The notes beneath the pieces were generated by a model that saw nothing but the letters and a program-made list of their open reading frames with translations, was not told the origin of the DNA and searched no databases. DNA of 64,000 bases. Source: Paenibacillus amylolyticus. GTDB lineage: Bacteria > Bacillota > Bacilli > Paenibacillales > Paenibacillaceae. Of the stretch, positions 31,501-41,480 are shown piece after piece. The number at the start of each line of letters is the position of its first letter. Within the stretch, counting starts at the first letter, position 1. The position numbers were made by a program, and so were the translations under genes. The stretch lies in assembly GCF_001570725.1 (NCBI RefSeq), contig NZ_BCNV01000011.1:248001-312000 (forward strand), given 5' to 3'.

Positions 31501-32220
31501 TTAACGTTTCTTACCTTGCTTAAGCCATATCTGATTAATATAGCCGTATGAAGTACTTAACGTTTCACATACCATGTCCACGCCCTGACGCATTTCATGC
31601 ACATGCTGATCCAGATCCTCCAACTTCACTTTCCCTTGCAACGTCTGGTGTAACTGCCACAAATCATCATGCATTTCAGAGTTCATGTAATGAATTTCCA
31701 TGTTACGTCGTTTGCGCAGCTTGCTCATCGGTTCACAATATGAATCCTTGATCTGAATCAATCGCAAGGCAAGGTCATGATGCTGCGTCGCATAATCAAA
31801 CTGCCTTAACACGGTAAAATAAGAAAAATGTGCTTTTGTATTTGAGGTATTCAGTTCGAATATTTCATTTAATACGGTGCCGACTTTATCCAGAATGGCA
31901 AAACAACGGATGAAGCCATCTTTATAAAAATAAACATATCGGGCATACTCGGCTTTCTCGGCCTGCGTCATATCGTCCGTAGAGCCTGCAACGACCTTTT
32001 TGCGAAAATGAGCAGCAGCGAAACAGCTTTGCTCCAGTTCATCCAGCGAGGAGATGAGTCCCTGCGTCCACACATACAGTTTCCGATAGTCATGCGTGGG
32101 ATCATGGTCCACATGCATTTGTCGCTGAAACAGCTCAAGCGTATGCGCCATAGAATCCATCGCTTTCTTCAATAACCCTTCGTTTATACGCGGCTTTTCT
32201 CCCAGCAACGTTCGCAGCAT
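31501..32220 (-). CDS. HEPN domain protein (Cthe_2314 family)
   Basis: A 239-residue all-helical protein matching the Cthe_2314-type HEPN family, with the R-x4-H-like motif in KRRNMEIHYMN near residue 185. HEPN domains often cut RNA, but housekeeping members of this family have no known activity. ATG at 32220 follows GAGGAGG. It is alone between ctaA and the met leader, in a core-genome context, so it is not evidently part of a toxin or defence pair. Confidence 0.75.
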   Translation of the reverse strand: MLRTLLGEKPRINEGLLKKAMDSMAHTLELFQRQMHVDHDPTHDYRKLYVWTQGLISSLDELEQSCFAAAHFRKKVVAGSTDDMTQAEKAEYARYVYFYKDGFIRCFAILDKVGTVLNEIFELNTSNTKAHFSYFTVLRQFDYATQHHDLALRLIQIKDSYCEPMSKLRKRRNMEIHYMNSEMHDDLWQLHQTLQGKVKLEDLDQHVHEMRQGVDMVCETLSTSYGYINQIWLKQGKKR

Positions 32221-32337
32221 AACTAACCTCCTCTTTTCCACATCAACAAGGATTCATCACCATCATACTTAAAGCATTCCGAGTATACGTGTAATTGCTG
32301 CTTGCGATAGGTTGCCCTGATCCCCCTGACATCAAAC

Positions 32338-32382
32338 AAAGTCCACCTGTCCAATGATGTACATCACTGGATGGTGGACTTT
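32338..32382 (-). terminator. Terminator of ctaA
   Basis: AAAGTCCACC...GGTGGACTTT with inner CCAGTGATGTACATCATTGG; TTTGTTTG follows on the minus strand. Confidence 0.75.
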
Positions 32383-32420
32383 CAAATTTAGCCCAAGAGT
32401 CGTTCCAACCTCAACGAAAT

Positions 32421-33359
32421 TTAGAAACGATTAGCCGGGCGATGCAGCTTGTACACTAAGAAACTCATATACGTTAAAACCCCGAACAATATGGCGATAT
32501 CCAGCATATGAGCAAGGGCTACGAACATGTATACTTCCGGACGGCTCATCGTCACCATCATGAAAATACCAATGACCACTTGCATCAAAATCAAAATAAC
32601 GGATACCACACCAAGGGTACGCATCTCCTTGTTATCCGGATGATTACGGTAAGCGAAGTGACCCAGAATGGCGATAACAATTACGAGCGATGCAGCAGCA
32701 GCACGGTGAGCAAACGCAACCGCCACCCCACCCGAAAGCTCAGGAATAATCTGCCCGTTACAGAGCGGGAATCCGGAACATCCGCCTGCAGAATCCGTGT
32801 GGCTCACAAATGCACCTGTGTATACAACGAGATACGTATAGACCGTGGAGAACCAGACCAGATTCCTGAATTTTTTAGTGACCCGAGGGTATTTATTCAG
32901 ACGCTCCAATCCGCCATCTTTGGCCTCCTGCCTTATGCCCAGCGCCATCATAAGGGAACTGGCGAAAGCGATCAACGCAAAGCCGAAATGCAGTGCCATG
33001 ACTGCTGAAGATTGGGAGAAGACGACGGCAAAAGCCCCCATGATTCCCTGGACGATAACAAATACCAAGGTTAAGAAAGAAAACAATTGCAGGTCACGGC
33101 GTGACTTGCCGAACCGCAGAAAAGCAACAAATGAGGCAATGGACAACAGTCCAGCCAGTGCGCTTACAGCGCGGTGGGAATATTCAATAAGTGAAGCCAC
33201 AGTATGTGCCGGAACGAGTTTTCCGTTACATAAAGGCCATTCCGTTCCGCAGCCAAGGCCCGATTCCGTTTTGGTTACGATGCCTCCACCAAAAGTGGCC
33301 AGAAACATGACAAGACAGGTTAATACGGTTAACCATTTAAACAAAGTTAAGTGCTTCAA
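32421..33359 (-). CDS. ctaA: Heme A synthase
   Basis: A 312-residue membrane protein with eight predicted helices. Heme-ligating histidines appear in EYSHR, LHFGF, FAHRAAA and LAHML, and the paired cysteines in GLGCGTEWPLC and GGCSGFPLC are conserved in the Bacillus type. It converts heme O to heme A for cytochrome aa3 oxidase. TTG at 33359 follows GGGTGAG; the length fits B. subtilis CtaA. ctaB is not next to it here. The Sco1-type gene at 47.6 kb serves the same oxidase. Confidence 0.9.
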   Translation of the reverse strand: MKHLTLFKWLTVLTCLVMFLATFGGGIVTKTESGLGCGTEWPLCNGKLVPAHTVASLIEYSHRAVSALAGLLSIASFVAFLRFGKSRRDLQLFSFLTLVFVIVQGIMGAFAVVFSQSSAVMALHFGFALIAFASSLMMALGIRQEAKDGGLERLNKYPRVTKKFRNLVWFSTVYTYLVVYTGAFVSHTDSAGGCSGFPLCNGQIIPELSGGVAVAFAHRAAAASLVIVIAILGHFAYRNHPDNKEMRTLGVVSVILILMQVVIGIFMMVTMSRPEVYMFVALAHMLDIAILFGVLTYMSFLVYKLHRPANRF

Positions 33360-33592
33360 TTTTTTCTCACCCGCTGTTGGTTTAAGATGGCGAAGAATAT
33401 TCTCCGCTTGTTTCGGTACTTTGACACTTATTTCACAACTAAACTCATTATACCGGATAAAATGTTCATTGACGTCGCGCTTTGTGACAAAATGTTAACG
33501 TCTGGTGAAATAATGACCCACAGGTCATTGGAGTTATATAATTGAGGGATATGCCAGTTGAATTGTGTCTTAAACAGAATCCTGAACACACA

Positions 33593-33626
33593 AACGCCAT
33601 TTCCCTATTTCAAGAGAAATGGCGTT
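33593..33626. terminator. Terminator-like hairpin below the thioredoxin-like gene
   Basis: AACGCCATTTC...GAAATGGCGTT; T-rich on the minus side (TTTGTGTG). The rest of the 390-bp gap holds only the hairpin repeat at 33660. Confidence 0.45.
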
Positions 33627-33659
33627 CTGTTTAGTATACCCTTTTATAACATGAACAAT

Positions 33660-33702
33660 CTCCGAGGATAACAGCGATCGGAAGGTTATTCTGTCATCGG
33701 AG
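33660..33702. repeat. Small hairpin repeat with the AACAGCGATCGG motif, copy A
   Basis: CTCCGA...TCGGAG with inner GATAAC...GTTATT. The loop side carries AACAGCGATCGGAAGG, shared with the repeats near 38.75 and 47.0 kb. Confidence 0.5.
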
Positions 33703-33748
33703 TGTCTGTGTGTCTGTGTAATTATTCATCATTTGAACTTATTTAACA

Positions 33749-34093
33749 TCATTTATGGATCGTGTTGTACACCTCAACTGCACGATCCAGGAACTGCTCA
33801 ATCTCTTCTCTCGACTTGCGCAGCTTGTTCACGTAACGTACGAGTTCGCGGCCATCTGTATACGCCACAAAGCTTGGAATACCAAGAATATTCTGTTCTT
33901 CACTAACCGTTCCAACCTGATCCACGTCGACCTCAATCAAAGTCAGTTCACGTGCATATTTCTCTTCAACCTCAGGCATAAACGGATCGATGTATTTGCA
34001 GTCACCACACCAGTCAGCCTTGAATACGGCAATCGTTAAACGTGGGGATTGAATGGCTACATCAAATGCCGGTTTGGATGTAATTGATTCCAT
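33749..34093 (-). CDS. Thioredoxin-family protein with WCGDC active site
   Basis: A 114-residue thioredoxin-fold protein; the active site is FKADWCGDCKYIDP (two Cys with Gly-Asp between) and GIPSFVAYTDG holds the cis-proline. It is similar in size to B. subtilis YtpP-like proteins and acts as a cytosolic dithiol reductant. ATG at 34093 (MESITSKPAF) has nine bases to AAAGGAAG; an ATG three codons earlier is too close to the site. It is divergent from the DUF2515 gene. Confidence 0.85.
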   Translation of the reverse strand: MESITSKPAFDVAIQSPRLTIAVFKADWCGDCKYIDPFMPEVEEKYARELTLIEVDVDQVGTVSEEQNILGIPSFVAYTDGRELVRYVNKLRKSREEIEQFLDRAVEVYNTIHK

Positions 34094-34235
34094 TGGGTTC
34101 ATCTTCCTTTCTGTACCTTGTCTTAATCTAAGTGAAGCAAATTGGGGAGTGGAAGTCAAATAATCAGCGCATACTTAGAATAAACCACATCGTCTGTGAA
34201 ATTAAACCCAGAACATCATGAAAGGATGTCACAAC

Positions 34236-35522
34236 ATGACTTCCACCAGAACCGATTCTTCCAGCGAACAGCATCACGGGTCCCTACTGCAGATTGTCCG
34301 TTCCATTCCGGGAGCTGCCCGGGAAATCTGGCGTGGCAAACAAGCAGCATGGCAAGCTTCGGCACAGCTTCGGCATCCATTGCGTGACATCGAGTGGGAT
34401 ACTGATACGGCTATCGCCCTGCAATCCGAGGTGGAGCGTTTGTTACCTGCCAGCGGCAAATCTTTTGCACGCACTGACCAGGTCCAAAGTGCTCTCGTCT
34501 GTGAAGAAGATTGCATCATTCTGGAAGAAATCAAGACGCTGACCCAGGAGCATAATCGGAGTAACATCACTCGCACGGCTGCTTATCTGGAATGTTACGA
34601 GCAATATCCTGAACTGCATTGGGCCCTACTGGCTCATATGGTCTCTCGCAACGGCGGATATCACATGACAGATCTTCAGAGTGACCTAATGCATAATTTA
34701 CAGAATCAAAGCGATCGTGAGCATATGTATCGATTACTGGAGCGATGCAATGCACTCATTTTCCAGGATGCGTATCCCCAGCTTTTGCTGTATATGAACA
34801 GTCGCCGCATCGGGCGGAGCTGTTTCCATCTCTTGTCGCACTTTCACGTATCGGCGTTCATGACGCCGTTTTGGGAACGCTTTTGGCTGGAACGGTGCAG
34901 TTCACTGCTAAGTGTGGCATTAATTATTAATGAGCAGAACTATATCGAGAGCCGGGTGGTGCAGCATCCTTATTTTCAAAAAGAAGTACTTTCCAAACCA
35001 GCATTCCATCTGCATAATCTGGCCGGTCTGAATCATATCGTCTTTCCTCTAGGAAGAGAAGCCGGGCTTGCAGGACGGGTCATTGAGCATTTTGGCAAGC
35101 TGGATGAGCGAATTCTGTTTGGCAAAGGCCTGTATGCCCTGTTGTTTGGTGTAGAGCAAGTACACACACAAGTGTTGGAATTCGCACGTTCGGTTCCCCA
35201 TCGTGGCTCACGTGCCGAATATTGGCCTGGCCTGTTTACCCATCATGAAGACGAGGCGGGTGATCATACACTTTATGCTCAGGAGCTACTGGATGAAGAA
35301 TGGCTACCCAAAGGGCAACGATTGTATAGTCCTGAACTGCTCGCCGTATGGGGAGACACGCCTTATGAGCCAATCACCAGACAGGACTGGCTTCAGACTC
35401 GGGATTGTCTTGGTTATCTGACGGCACCGCGCCGCCCATGGCTGTTTGAGATGAGTCACGAACACCGATATGGCATGGTGAAAACAGCACTGGCTCATGA
35501 TGTTAAAGCCATCACACACTAA
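34236..35522 (+). CDS. DUF2515 family protein (YppC-like)
   Basis: A 428-residue soluble protein of the DUF2515 family, known from B. subtilis YppC. Characteristic sections are NRSNITRTAAYLECYEQYPE, HWALLAHMVSRNGGYHMTDL and KPAFHLHNLAGLNHIVFPLG. Function is unknown; in bacilli the gene is near recU/ponA but here it lies between a thioredoxin-like gene and the flippase. ATG at 34236 follows AAAGGA with nine bases; ATG at 34218 has no site. Confidence 0.8.
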   Translation: MTSTRTDSSSEQHHGSLLQIVRSIPGAAREIWRGKQAAWQASAQLRHPLRDIEWDTDTAIALQSEVERLLPASGKSFARTDQVQSALVCEEDCIILEEIKTLTQEHNRSNITRTAAYLECYEQYPELHWALLAHMVSRNGGYHMTDLQSDLMHNLQNQSDREHMYRLLERCNALIFQDAYPQLLLYMNSRRIGRSCFHLLSHFHVSAFMTPFWERFWLERCSSLLSVALIINEQNYIESRVVQHPYFQKEVLSKPAFHLHNLAGLNHIVFPLGREAGLAGRVIEHFGKLDERILFGKGLYALLFGVEQVHTQVLEFARSVPHRGSRAEYWPGLFTHHEDEAGDHTLYAQELLDEEWLPKGQRLYSPELLAVWGDTPYEPITRQDWLQTRDCLGYLTAPRRPWLFEMSHEHRYGMVKTALAHDVKAITH

Positions 35523-35654
35523 AGTTGAAGATCATATGGAGCAGGCAAAGCCGCATGATGTAGATAACCCGATGCACCGCTAGTATAGGTTTACTTACCT
35601 AATAATTTGCCTAATGTCCAACTCAGGCGCTCAGCTGGTCTTAACGATACAAAT

Positions 35655-35685
35655 AGCCCTGTCCGCTTCAACAGCAGACAGAGCT
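35655..35685. terminator. Hairpin between convergent DUF2515 and flippase genes
   Basis: AGCCCTGTC...GACAGAGCT, with T-rich sequence after it on the plus strand. Probable shared terminator. Confidence 0.4.
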
Positions 35686-35736
35686 TGTATCTTATTTTGC
35701 ACAATAATGATGCTTAAATGATTATATCCTTCCAGG

Positions 35737-37365
35737 TTATCCTCTTTGCACGCCTCCACGTTGGAGACGCATGAGTGGACGAAGAATTTTTTGCAGAATA
35801 CGGGGGTAACTGCCCAGCTCGTCCTTGCGCAGTACACGCAGCACGACCATGAGAACCATATACACCACCACCACAAGCACTCCAACCACAAGGCAGGTGA
35901 GCAAGAAGGATACGCGCGCTGGCAGGAACAATCCAAAGATCATATTGCCAATCCAGTTCGCTGCAAATCCTACACCTGCTGCAAGCAGCACTGTAATGAT
36001 AAACCCTTTCCAGCGATCTCCCATAATGGAGAAATCAACGATTTTGCGAAGGACCCGCAGATTCAGGTACGTGATCACCAAGAAGCAGAGAGCTGTTGCA
36101 ATAATGATGCCGTAAATACCGAAGATAGGCGCCAGAATCAAACTTGCGACCAACTTGATCACAACACCTGCTGCCACACTCACCATCGTAATCCGCGGTT
36201 TACCTACCCCAAGTAAAATGGAGTTGGTGGTCATCATCGTAATCTGAAAAATGGTACCGAATGTCAACAAAGCAATGATCGGCGTTCCATCCAGATTGGT
36301 AAACAGCAATCCGTTGACGGAATACGCTGCCGCACACAGTGCAATGACAATCGGCATACCTGTCAGAATCGAAATGCGCAACGCAAGTGTAACCTGATTC
36401 TTCAGATGGGCTTCATCCTTGCGGGCAAATGCTGCTGAAATGACAGGCACCAACGACTGACTTAAAGCGATAGCCAAAATTGGCGGAATACCTGCAATAC
36501 TTTGGGCCTTGGCACCGAGAATCGCAAGTACACCTGTCGCCTCTTCAAGCCCGATCTGGCCACTAAGCAGTGGAACCACAAGGGATGAATCGATAAAGTT
36601 AATGGCTGGAACCGCAAGTGAAGACAGCACAATTGGAATAGAGAGCTTAAAGATATCACTGTAGATGCCTCGCATCGGCAATTGCTCTGCACGCTCGTAA
36701 TTCAATTGCGCCGCACGATCGCTACGACGCAGCTTCAAGGTGAAGTACAGCATGACACCGAAAGCACCAACACTTCCTAATACCCCACCAAATGAAGCAC
36801 CTGCAGCAATCGTTTGATCATCATAATTCCATTGCAGCATGACATAAGCCACGATAATGGCTGTACCTACACGAGCAAACTGTTCCACAATCTGTGAAAT
36901 ACCGCCTGCTGTCATGTTGCCGCGTCCCTGGAAATATCCACGCATCATCGCAATAGCCGGGAAGAGCAGCAAGGCTGGGGCCAAGGCGCGAATGGCGCTG
37001 ACTGACTCCGGTACTTTGGAGACATAGGTGGCATAATAAGGTGCCGCGAACCACAATAAAGCAGACATAACTACCCCGGCGACAGCTGCAAAGATCAGAG
37101 CTGCACGGTAGATTTGTTGAGCTTCACCCGCGCGTCCGAGCGCATAGCGTTCCGATACCATTTTGCTCAGAGTACTCGGTATTCCCGCCGTTGCCACAGT
37201 TAACAGCATTAAATATACCGTATTGGAGATCGTAAACGATGCGTTACCGATATCGCCGAGGATATGCTCCAGCGGCACCCGCTGAACCAATCCGAGTACT
37301 CTCGCGATCAGCGCAGCGGCCGCCAGAATGAGCGTACCCTTAATAAATGTTTCCTTCTTAGACAA
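35737..37365 (-). CDS. ytgP: MOP-family lipid flippase (YtgP/MurJ type)
   Basis: A 542-residue polytopic membrane protein with about 14 predicted helices, the size of B. subtilis YtgP (544). LARVLGLVQRVPLEHILGD-like and MMRGYFQGRGNMT are typical of the SpoVB/YtgP branch of the MOP flippases. YtgP moves lipid II across the membrane for cell-wall synthesis (also called MurJ); SpoVB does this in sporulation, so SpoVB-type use cannot be excluded. TTG at 37365 has seven bases to GAAGGGG; an upstream ATG at 37398 lacks a site. Confidence 0.82.
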   Translation of the reverse strand: MSKKETFIKGTLILAAAALIARVLGLVQRVPLEHILGDIGNASFTISNTVYLMLLTVATAGIPSTLSKMVSERYALGRAGEAQQIYRAALIFAAVAGVVMSALLWFAAPYYATYVSKVPESVSAIRALAPALLLFPAIAMMRGYFQGRGNMTAGGISQIVEQFARVGTAIIVAYVMLQWNYDDQTIAAGASFGGVLGSVGAFGVMLYFTLKLRRSDRAAQLNYERAEQLPMRGIYSDIFKLSIPIVLSSLAVPAINFIDSSLVVPLLSGQIGLEEATGVLAILGAKAQSIAGIPPILAIALSQSLVPVISAAFARKDEAHLKNQVTLALRISILTGMPIVIALCAAAYSVNGLLFTNLDGTPIIALLTFGTIFQITMMTTNSILLGVGKPRITMVSVAAGVVIKLVASLILAPIFGIYGIIIATALCFLVITYLNLRVLRKIVDFSIMGDRWKGFIITVLLAAGVGFAANWIGNMIFGLFLPARVSFLLTCLVVGVLVVVVYMVLMVVLRVLRKDELGSYPRILQKILRPLMRLQRGGVQRG

Positions 37366-37426
37366 ACCAATTCCCCTTCTTTCCTCCACACCGGACATGC
37401 ATCCCGTTGAAGCTAATCCTGAACGT

Positions 37427-37918
37427 TTAGGCGAATCTTACCACCCAGATAATAAAGAGAACAATCATGACGATTTGCAAAATAATTTTCATCACAGTGC
37501 TCGTAAATAGTCCCACCACGGAACCAAAACCAACTTTCGAAGCTTTGGAAGGTGAAGACCCTCCGATCAGTTCCCCGATAAAAGCACCGATAAATGGTCC
37601 CAGCACCAGTCCGAATGCCGGAATGACAAATGGCCCAATGATAACACCAATGGTACTCAGCGTGGTCGATAACTTGGAGCCACCGAACTTCTTCACGCCC
37701 CAAGCGCTGACGACATAATCAGCCACGAACAACACGACAACAATCAGAATCTGGATGATCCAGAACCACACGCCGAACGGATCAAAGCTGAAGAACCAGC
37801 CGTAGACCAGAAATGCAAAGAAAATCGCTACAGCACCAGGCAGTATGGGATATACCGTTCCAGCCATTCCCACTGCAAACAGCAGCACAATTAAAATCCA
37901 GGCAATGGTTGCGAGCAA
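37427..37918 (-). CDS. DUF456 membrane protein
   Basis: A 163-residue protein with four or five transmembrane helices and the glycine-rich DUF456 core (GPFVIPAFGLVLGPFIGAFI, GELIGG). The function is unknown. It is four bases from the HAD phosphatase gene and in the same direction, so both are in one operon, with the flippase gene 60 bp downstream. Confidence 0.85.
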   Translation of the reverse strand: MLATIAWILIVLLFAVGMAGTVYPILPGAVAIFFAFLVYGWFFSFDPFGVWFWIIQILIVVVLFVADYVVSAWGVKKFGGSKLSTTLSTIGVIIGPFVIPAFGLVLGPFIGAFIGELIGGSSPSKASKVGFGSVVGLFTSTVMKIILQIVMIVLFIIWVVRFA

Positions 37919-37921
37919 AGG

Positions 37922-38671
37922 TTACTCCCCCTTCAAAATATGTTCACGGATCACTTCGACGATACCGTCGTCATTGTTACTCGCTACGATCAGATCAGCC
38001 GCTTCCTTCACTTGCTCTTGCGCATTGCCCATCGCTACACCAAGACCTACCGCCTCAATGACAGCCAGATCGTTCAGACTGTCTCCGACAGCAACAACTT
38101 CGGACATCTGGATGCCCAGCAGCTTGCAGACTTCCGCTACACCACTAGCTTTGGATACGCCAGCAGGGTTGATCTCAATATTAACGGGTGAAGAATTCGT
38201 CATTTGCAGACCACCCATTTGTTGCAGTTCCATCATAATCTGGTGACGCACTTCATCCACTTCGGTATTGAAGCCGAATTTCAACCATTCCAGACCTTCA
38301 ATATTGTCTGTCCAGCGATCACGATTGAACAGCTCTTCCACGGAGTATGCCCAGTACCAGCTATTATATTTCTCTCCAATTTCCTGCATTTTGCGAATCA
38401 ATGCCGGGTCCATCAGATGACGCATATGCAGATCATGCGGTGCTTTCCAGACCTCACTACCGTTAACGGTAACCATCGGTGTCTCCAGTCCCAGTTGGAC
38501 CGCATAAGGCATCGCGTGGAATACGGCTCTTCCCGTGGAAAGGCACACATGCACACCCCGACGAATGGCAATCTGTATCCACTTGGCGGTCTCCTGCGTA
38601 ATTTCATGATTATCGTTAAGCAATGTTCCATCCATATCCAATGCAAGCAATTTGTATTTCAGTTCACTCAT
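37922..38671 (-). CDS. HAD-family (Cof-type) phosphatase
   Basis: A 249-residue Cof-type HAD hydrolase. Motif I is LALDMDGTLLND with the nucleophile Asp, motif II LSTGR, and motif IV VVAVGDSLNDLAVIE. A C2 cap lies in the middle. It dephosphorylates small sugar phosphates or nucleotides; the actual substrate is unknown. ATG at 38671 follows AGGAGG. First gene of an operon with the DUF456 gene. Confidence 0.88.
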   Translation of the reverse strand: MSELKYKLLALDMDGTLLNDNHEITQETAKWIQIAIRRGVHVCLSTGRAVFHAMPYAVQLGLETPMVTVNGSEVWKAPHDLHMRHLMDPALIRKMQEIGEKYNSWYWAYSVEELFNRDRWTDNIEGLEWLKFGFNTEVDEVRHQIMMELQQMGGLQMTNSSPVNIEINPAGVSKASGVAEVCKLLGIQMSEVVAVGDSLNDLAVIEAVGLGVAMGNAQEQVKEAADLIVASNNDDGIVEVIREHILKGE

Positions 38672-38737
38672 ACAGTAGTTCCTCCTAGGTTGTCTCTCTC
38701 CAAGTTGAACTCATGGATATCCATTCAGGCACTACGC

Positions 38738-38849
38738 GGGCAGAAAACCTTTCGATCGCTGTTATCCCCAGATTTTCTTGATTCCATCTACAATGGAGAA
38801 AATCCGGTTATCAACGCGACTACTTCGTTTCTCTAGGTCCTTTCTGCCC
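38738..38849. repeat. Imperfect palindrome with the AACAGCGATCG motif, copy B
   Basis: The ends GGGCAGAAA (38738) and TTTCTGCCC (38849) and the inner CGCTGTTATCCCCAGATTTTC against GAAAATCCGGTTATCAACGCG are complementary, so the unit folds as a hairpin. The remainder of the 38672-39090 gap shows no gene or clear signal. Confidence 0.55.
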
Positions 38850-39094
38850 TCTACGTTCCACAATGGTTCTCCAGTTCAGCTTAAAGGTTCTTTTTATCTA
38901 TTTTTAAACATTCTTTCACAACAAGATCGCCCGGCATCCGTAAAAACGGACGCTCCGGACGTCACAGCTAACGACATTTTACCACAGATCATCTGTATGC
39001 AACAAAATAACCCGTAATCAGAAGGATGACACATTAAGATAGATCTATCTTCCAAATCGAACTAACCATTCATGCCTTCAAGCAAGCATCATCC

Positions 39095-39124
39095 AAAAGA
39101 GGCAAGGGAAACTCCCCTGCCTCT
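39095..39124 (-). terminator. Terminator of the 39182-41158 gene
   Basis: AGAGGCAGGGGAGTTTCCCT and TGCCTCTTTT on the minus strand. Confidence 0.75.
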
Positions 39125-39181
39125 GCAAATCAAATCTAATTCATTCACTGCATATCAGTGCATTTCAATATTCTGTATTAC

Positions 39182-41158
39182 TTACTCTTGGTCTTGCTTC
39201 TGATCTTTCTTGCCTTTCGGCGTTCCATCGAGACCATATACTTCATCGTATGCATCGAAAATTTTCCGTGCAATTGGCGAAGCACTGACTGACCCGAAGC
39301 CACCTTCCGGTACCACAACCGCTACAGCCAGCTTCGGATTGTCCCGTGGTGCAAATGCAATAAACACACCATTCTCTTTCTTGTTCGGTCCGGTACCCTG
39401 CTCCGATGTTCCTGTTTTGCGTGCATAATCATATGGGAACCCGTCAAATGAGCTTACTTTGGTAACCATCCCTTTATGAACTTCATTCCAGTGCGCATCG
39501 GCAAAGTCAACTTCATTGAGCACTTTAGGTTTGATTTCCTTCACCACATTGCCATCCGCATCACGGATTTCTTTCACTAAGTGTGGTTCCATCCGTTTGC
39601 CCTTATTGGCAAGCATCGTGGTGTATTGTGCGAGTTGCATGGTCGTGTACTTGGCTTGCTGCCCAAATGAGGCAAACGCCAAACGTGTTAGAGCTGATTC
39701 ATGATCTTCTTTGTATTCCAGCCTACCCAAGAACTCGTTAGGCAAATCTACTCCCGTAGAGACACCCAAACCGAAATCCTGCATGTATTTGTGCCAGACA
39801 TCGATGCCTTTCTCTGAGCCATATTTATTTAACAAACGTTTACCCACCATATCGATCATAAACGCATTGGAGGATTTCTCAATCGCTCTTCTCGCCGTAA
39901 TAGAACCATTATAAGCAGAATGCGAGTTCTTTACTTGTCGTCCATCTTTCCCCAGAATGGCATATCCCTGATCATGATAAGTCTGCCCGGCTGTAAATAG
40001 TCCCTCTTTTAATCCAATCAGCACACTTAGCGGTTTGATCACCGATCCAAGGAGTACAACGGATTCCGCGCGACTAGGTTTGGCATCATTCGGTGGAAAC
40101 GACTCGGTGGTTCCGTTTCGGAACACATATTTGATTTTGTCATAATCCCAATCGTTCGGATCATAATCCGGCATACTTGCCATAGCGACCACATTTCCCG
40201 TATCCACTTCCATGGCTACTGCGTATCCCGTAATCGCCTTCGGAAGTCTGCGCAGTTCATCCGTAATCGCCTCTTGTGCAGCCATCTGAATTTCCTTGTT
40301 AATGGTGGAAACCAGACTGTAGCCTTTCTCTGGTGGTGTTTGTAACATCGTTCCATCTGGCAGATTACGTGCGTCAATATCAATGGACTGGTAGCCACTT
40401 CGTCCACGAAGTTCCTCCTGATATTGAAGCTCCAATCCATCAAAACCAACCTTCTCTTCCTCGTGGTATACAAGACCAGGATCACGCTGGGTACTTGCCC
40501 CCTCGCGGATGGCCTTATATTTGGCAAGGCTGTCTGGTGCCCGTTTGAACTCCCTTGTGTAACCCACAACCTGAACCGCTACGCCATCCGGGTCATATTT
40601 TCTTATGTTTTCTTCCAGCACCATAACGCCCGGATAATCCGCTTTTTTCTCCATGAAAAAGGCAATTTCTTTGGTCGATAGATCCGACTTCACCAATCTT
40701 GGCACATATCCAAACGTTTTCTGGTAATCCAGATCCAGTCGTTTGATGATCTCTTCCGCATCGGGCTGTTCCTTGTCCCCTGGATTAAACTGCTTAAACA
40801 CAGCTGCCAGATCATGAGCCAGTTCCTCTGCTTCCTGTCTACGTTCATCATTCCGATAATCCTCATATAACAGCACATAGAGGGACTGTACAGGTTCGGA
40901 ATACGCGAGCGCCACTTCCCCTGTTGCATCATAGATGGGACCACGAACAGGTGCGAGTGGAATGTCTTTGGTATTACGACTCGTTTCCATATACGTTAGT
41001 TCAGGACCCTCCACGAATTGTACAAAGGCCAACCTGAAAATTAGAATACTGAATATGACAAATGCCGCGAAAAAAAACAAATTCAGCCTTGCGGTGGAAG
41101 GCTTATTGACGGGTGTATCTTCCTCAGTCATGGGTTTCTTCCTCAATCGGTTAAACAT
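39182..41158 (-). CDS. Class B penicillin-binding protein (PBP2-like), copy 2
   Basis: A 658-residue monofunctional transpeptidase. One N-terminal transmembrane helix (about 25-47), a dimerisation/pedestal domain (to about 300), and the transpeptidase domain with Ser-x-x-Lys (GSVIKP), SxN (KSSNAF) and KTG (RKTGTSEQGT). It cross-links peptidoglycan outside the membrane in elongation or sporulation, as B. subtilis PbpA/PbpH. ATG at 41158 follows GGGAGAGG. The adjacent 41529 gene is a close paralogue, an evident tandem duplication. The 370 bp between them carry no gene. Confidence 0.9.
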   Translation of the reverse strand: MFNRLRKKPMTEEDTPVNKPSTARLNLFFFAAFVIFSILIFRLAFVQFVEGPELTYMETSRNTKDIPLAPVRGPIYDATGEVALAYSEPVQSLYVLLYEDYRNDERRQEAEELAHDLAAVFKQFNPGDKEQPDAEEIIKRLDLDYQKTFGYVPRLVKSDLSTKEIAFFMEKKADYPGVMVLEENIRKYDPDGVAVQVVGYTREFKRAPDSLAKYKAIREGASTQRDPGLVYHEEEKVGFDGLELQYQEELRGRSGYQSIDIDARNLPDGTMLQTPPEKGYSLVSTINKEIQMAAQEAITDELRRLPKAITGYAVAMEVDTGNVVAMASMPDYDPNDWDYDKIKYVFRNGTTESFPPNDAKPSRAESVVLLGSVIKPLSVLIGLKEGLFTAGQTYHDQGYAILGKDGRQVKNSHSAYNGSITARRAIEKSSNAFMIDMVGKRLLNKYGSEKGIDVWHKYMQDFGLGVSTGVDLPNEFLGRLEYKEDHESALTRLAFASFGQQAKYTTMQLAQYTTMLANKGKRMEPHLVKEIRDADGNVVKEIKPKVLNEVDFADAHWNEVHKGMVTKVSSFDGFPYDYARKTGTSEQGTGPNKKENGVFIAFAPRDNPKLAVAVVVPEGGFGSVSASPIARKIFDAYDEVYGLDGTPKGKKDQKQDQE

Positions 41159-41480
41159 GGTTTAAGCCTCTCCCGTTCCTCTATAAAAATAAAATATCTA
41201 ATCCATATTGTGGATGTGCTCATTCCCCCATTTAATCCTTTCTCATACAAGTCTACCAAAGGCTAGCTGTCACGTCTTTCAATTTTTGGTTACATTTTCG
41301 TAAACAGAACCGTTACACTAACCAATCTACCGATTTAAATGTAAACACTGACATATCAACGTTATCCCGCTCTGTCGAAAGCGTTTACCCTTTCCTTATA
41401 TAAACGTGATACAGCTCATTTGGTTACACATTAATGCAATTAATTAGTTCACTCCCTCGATCCATGCTCTGCGTAAATAC

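Noticed and set aside
31501..32220. HEPN protein as half of a toxin-antitoxin pair
   Set aside because: No partner nucleotidyltransferase or antitoxin gene next to it, and the context is core genome.
32508..33498. Plus-strand frames of 166 and 217 residues
   Set aside because: Antisense shadows of ctaA.
41370..41400. Possible catabolite (cre) site GTAAACGCTTTC upstream of a PBP gene
   Set aside because: The match is partial and not symmetric, and there is no metabolic reason; not reported as a feature.
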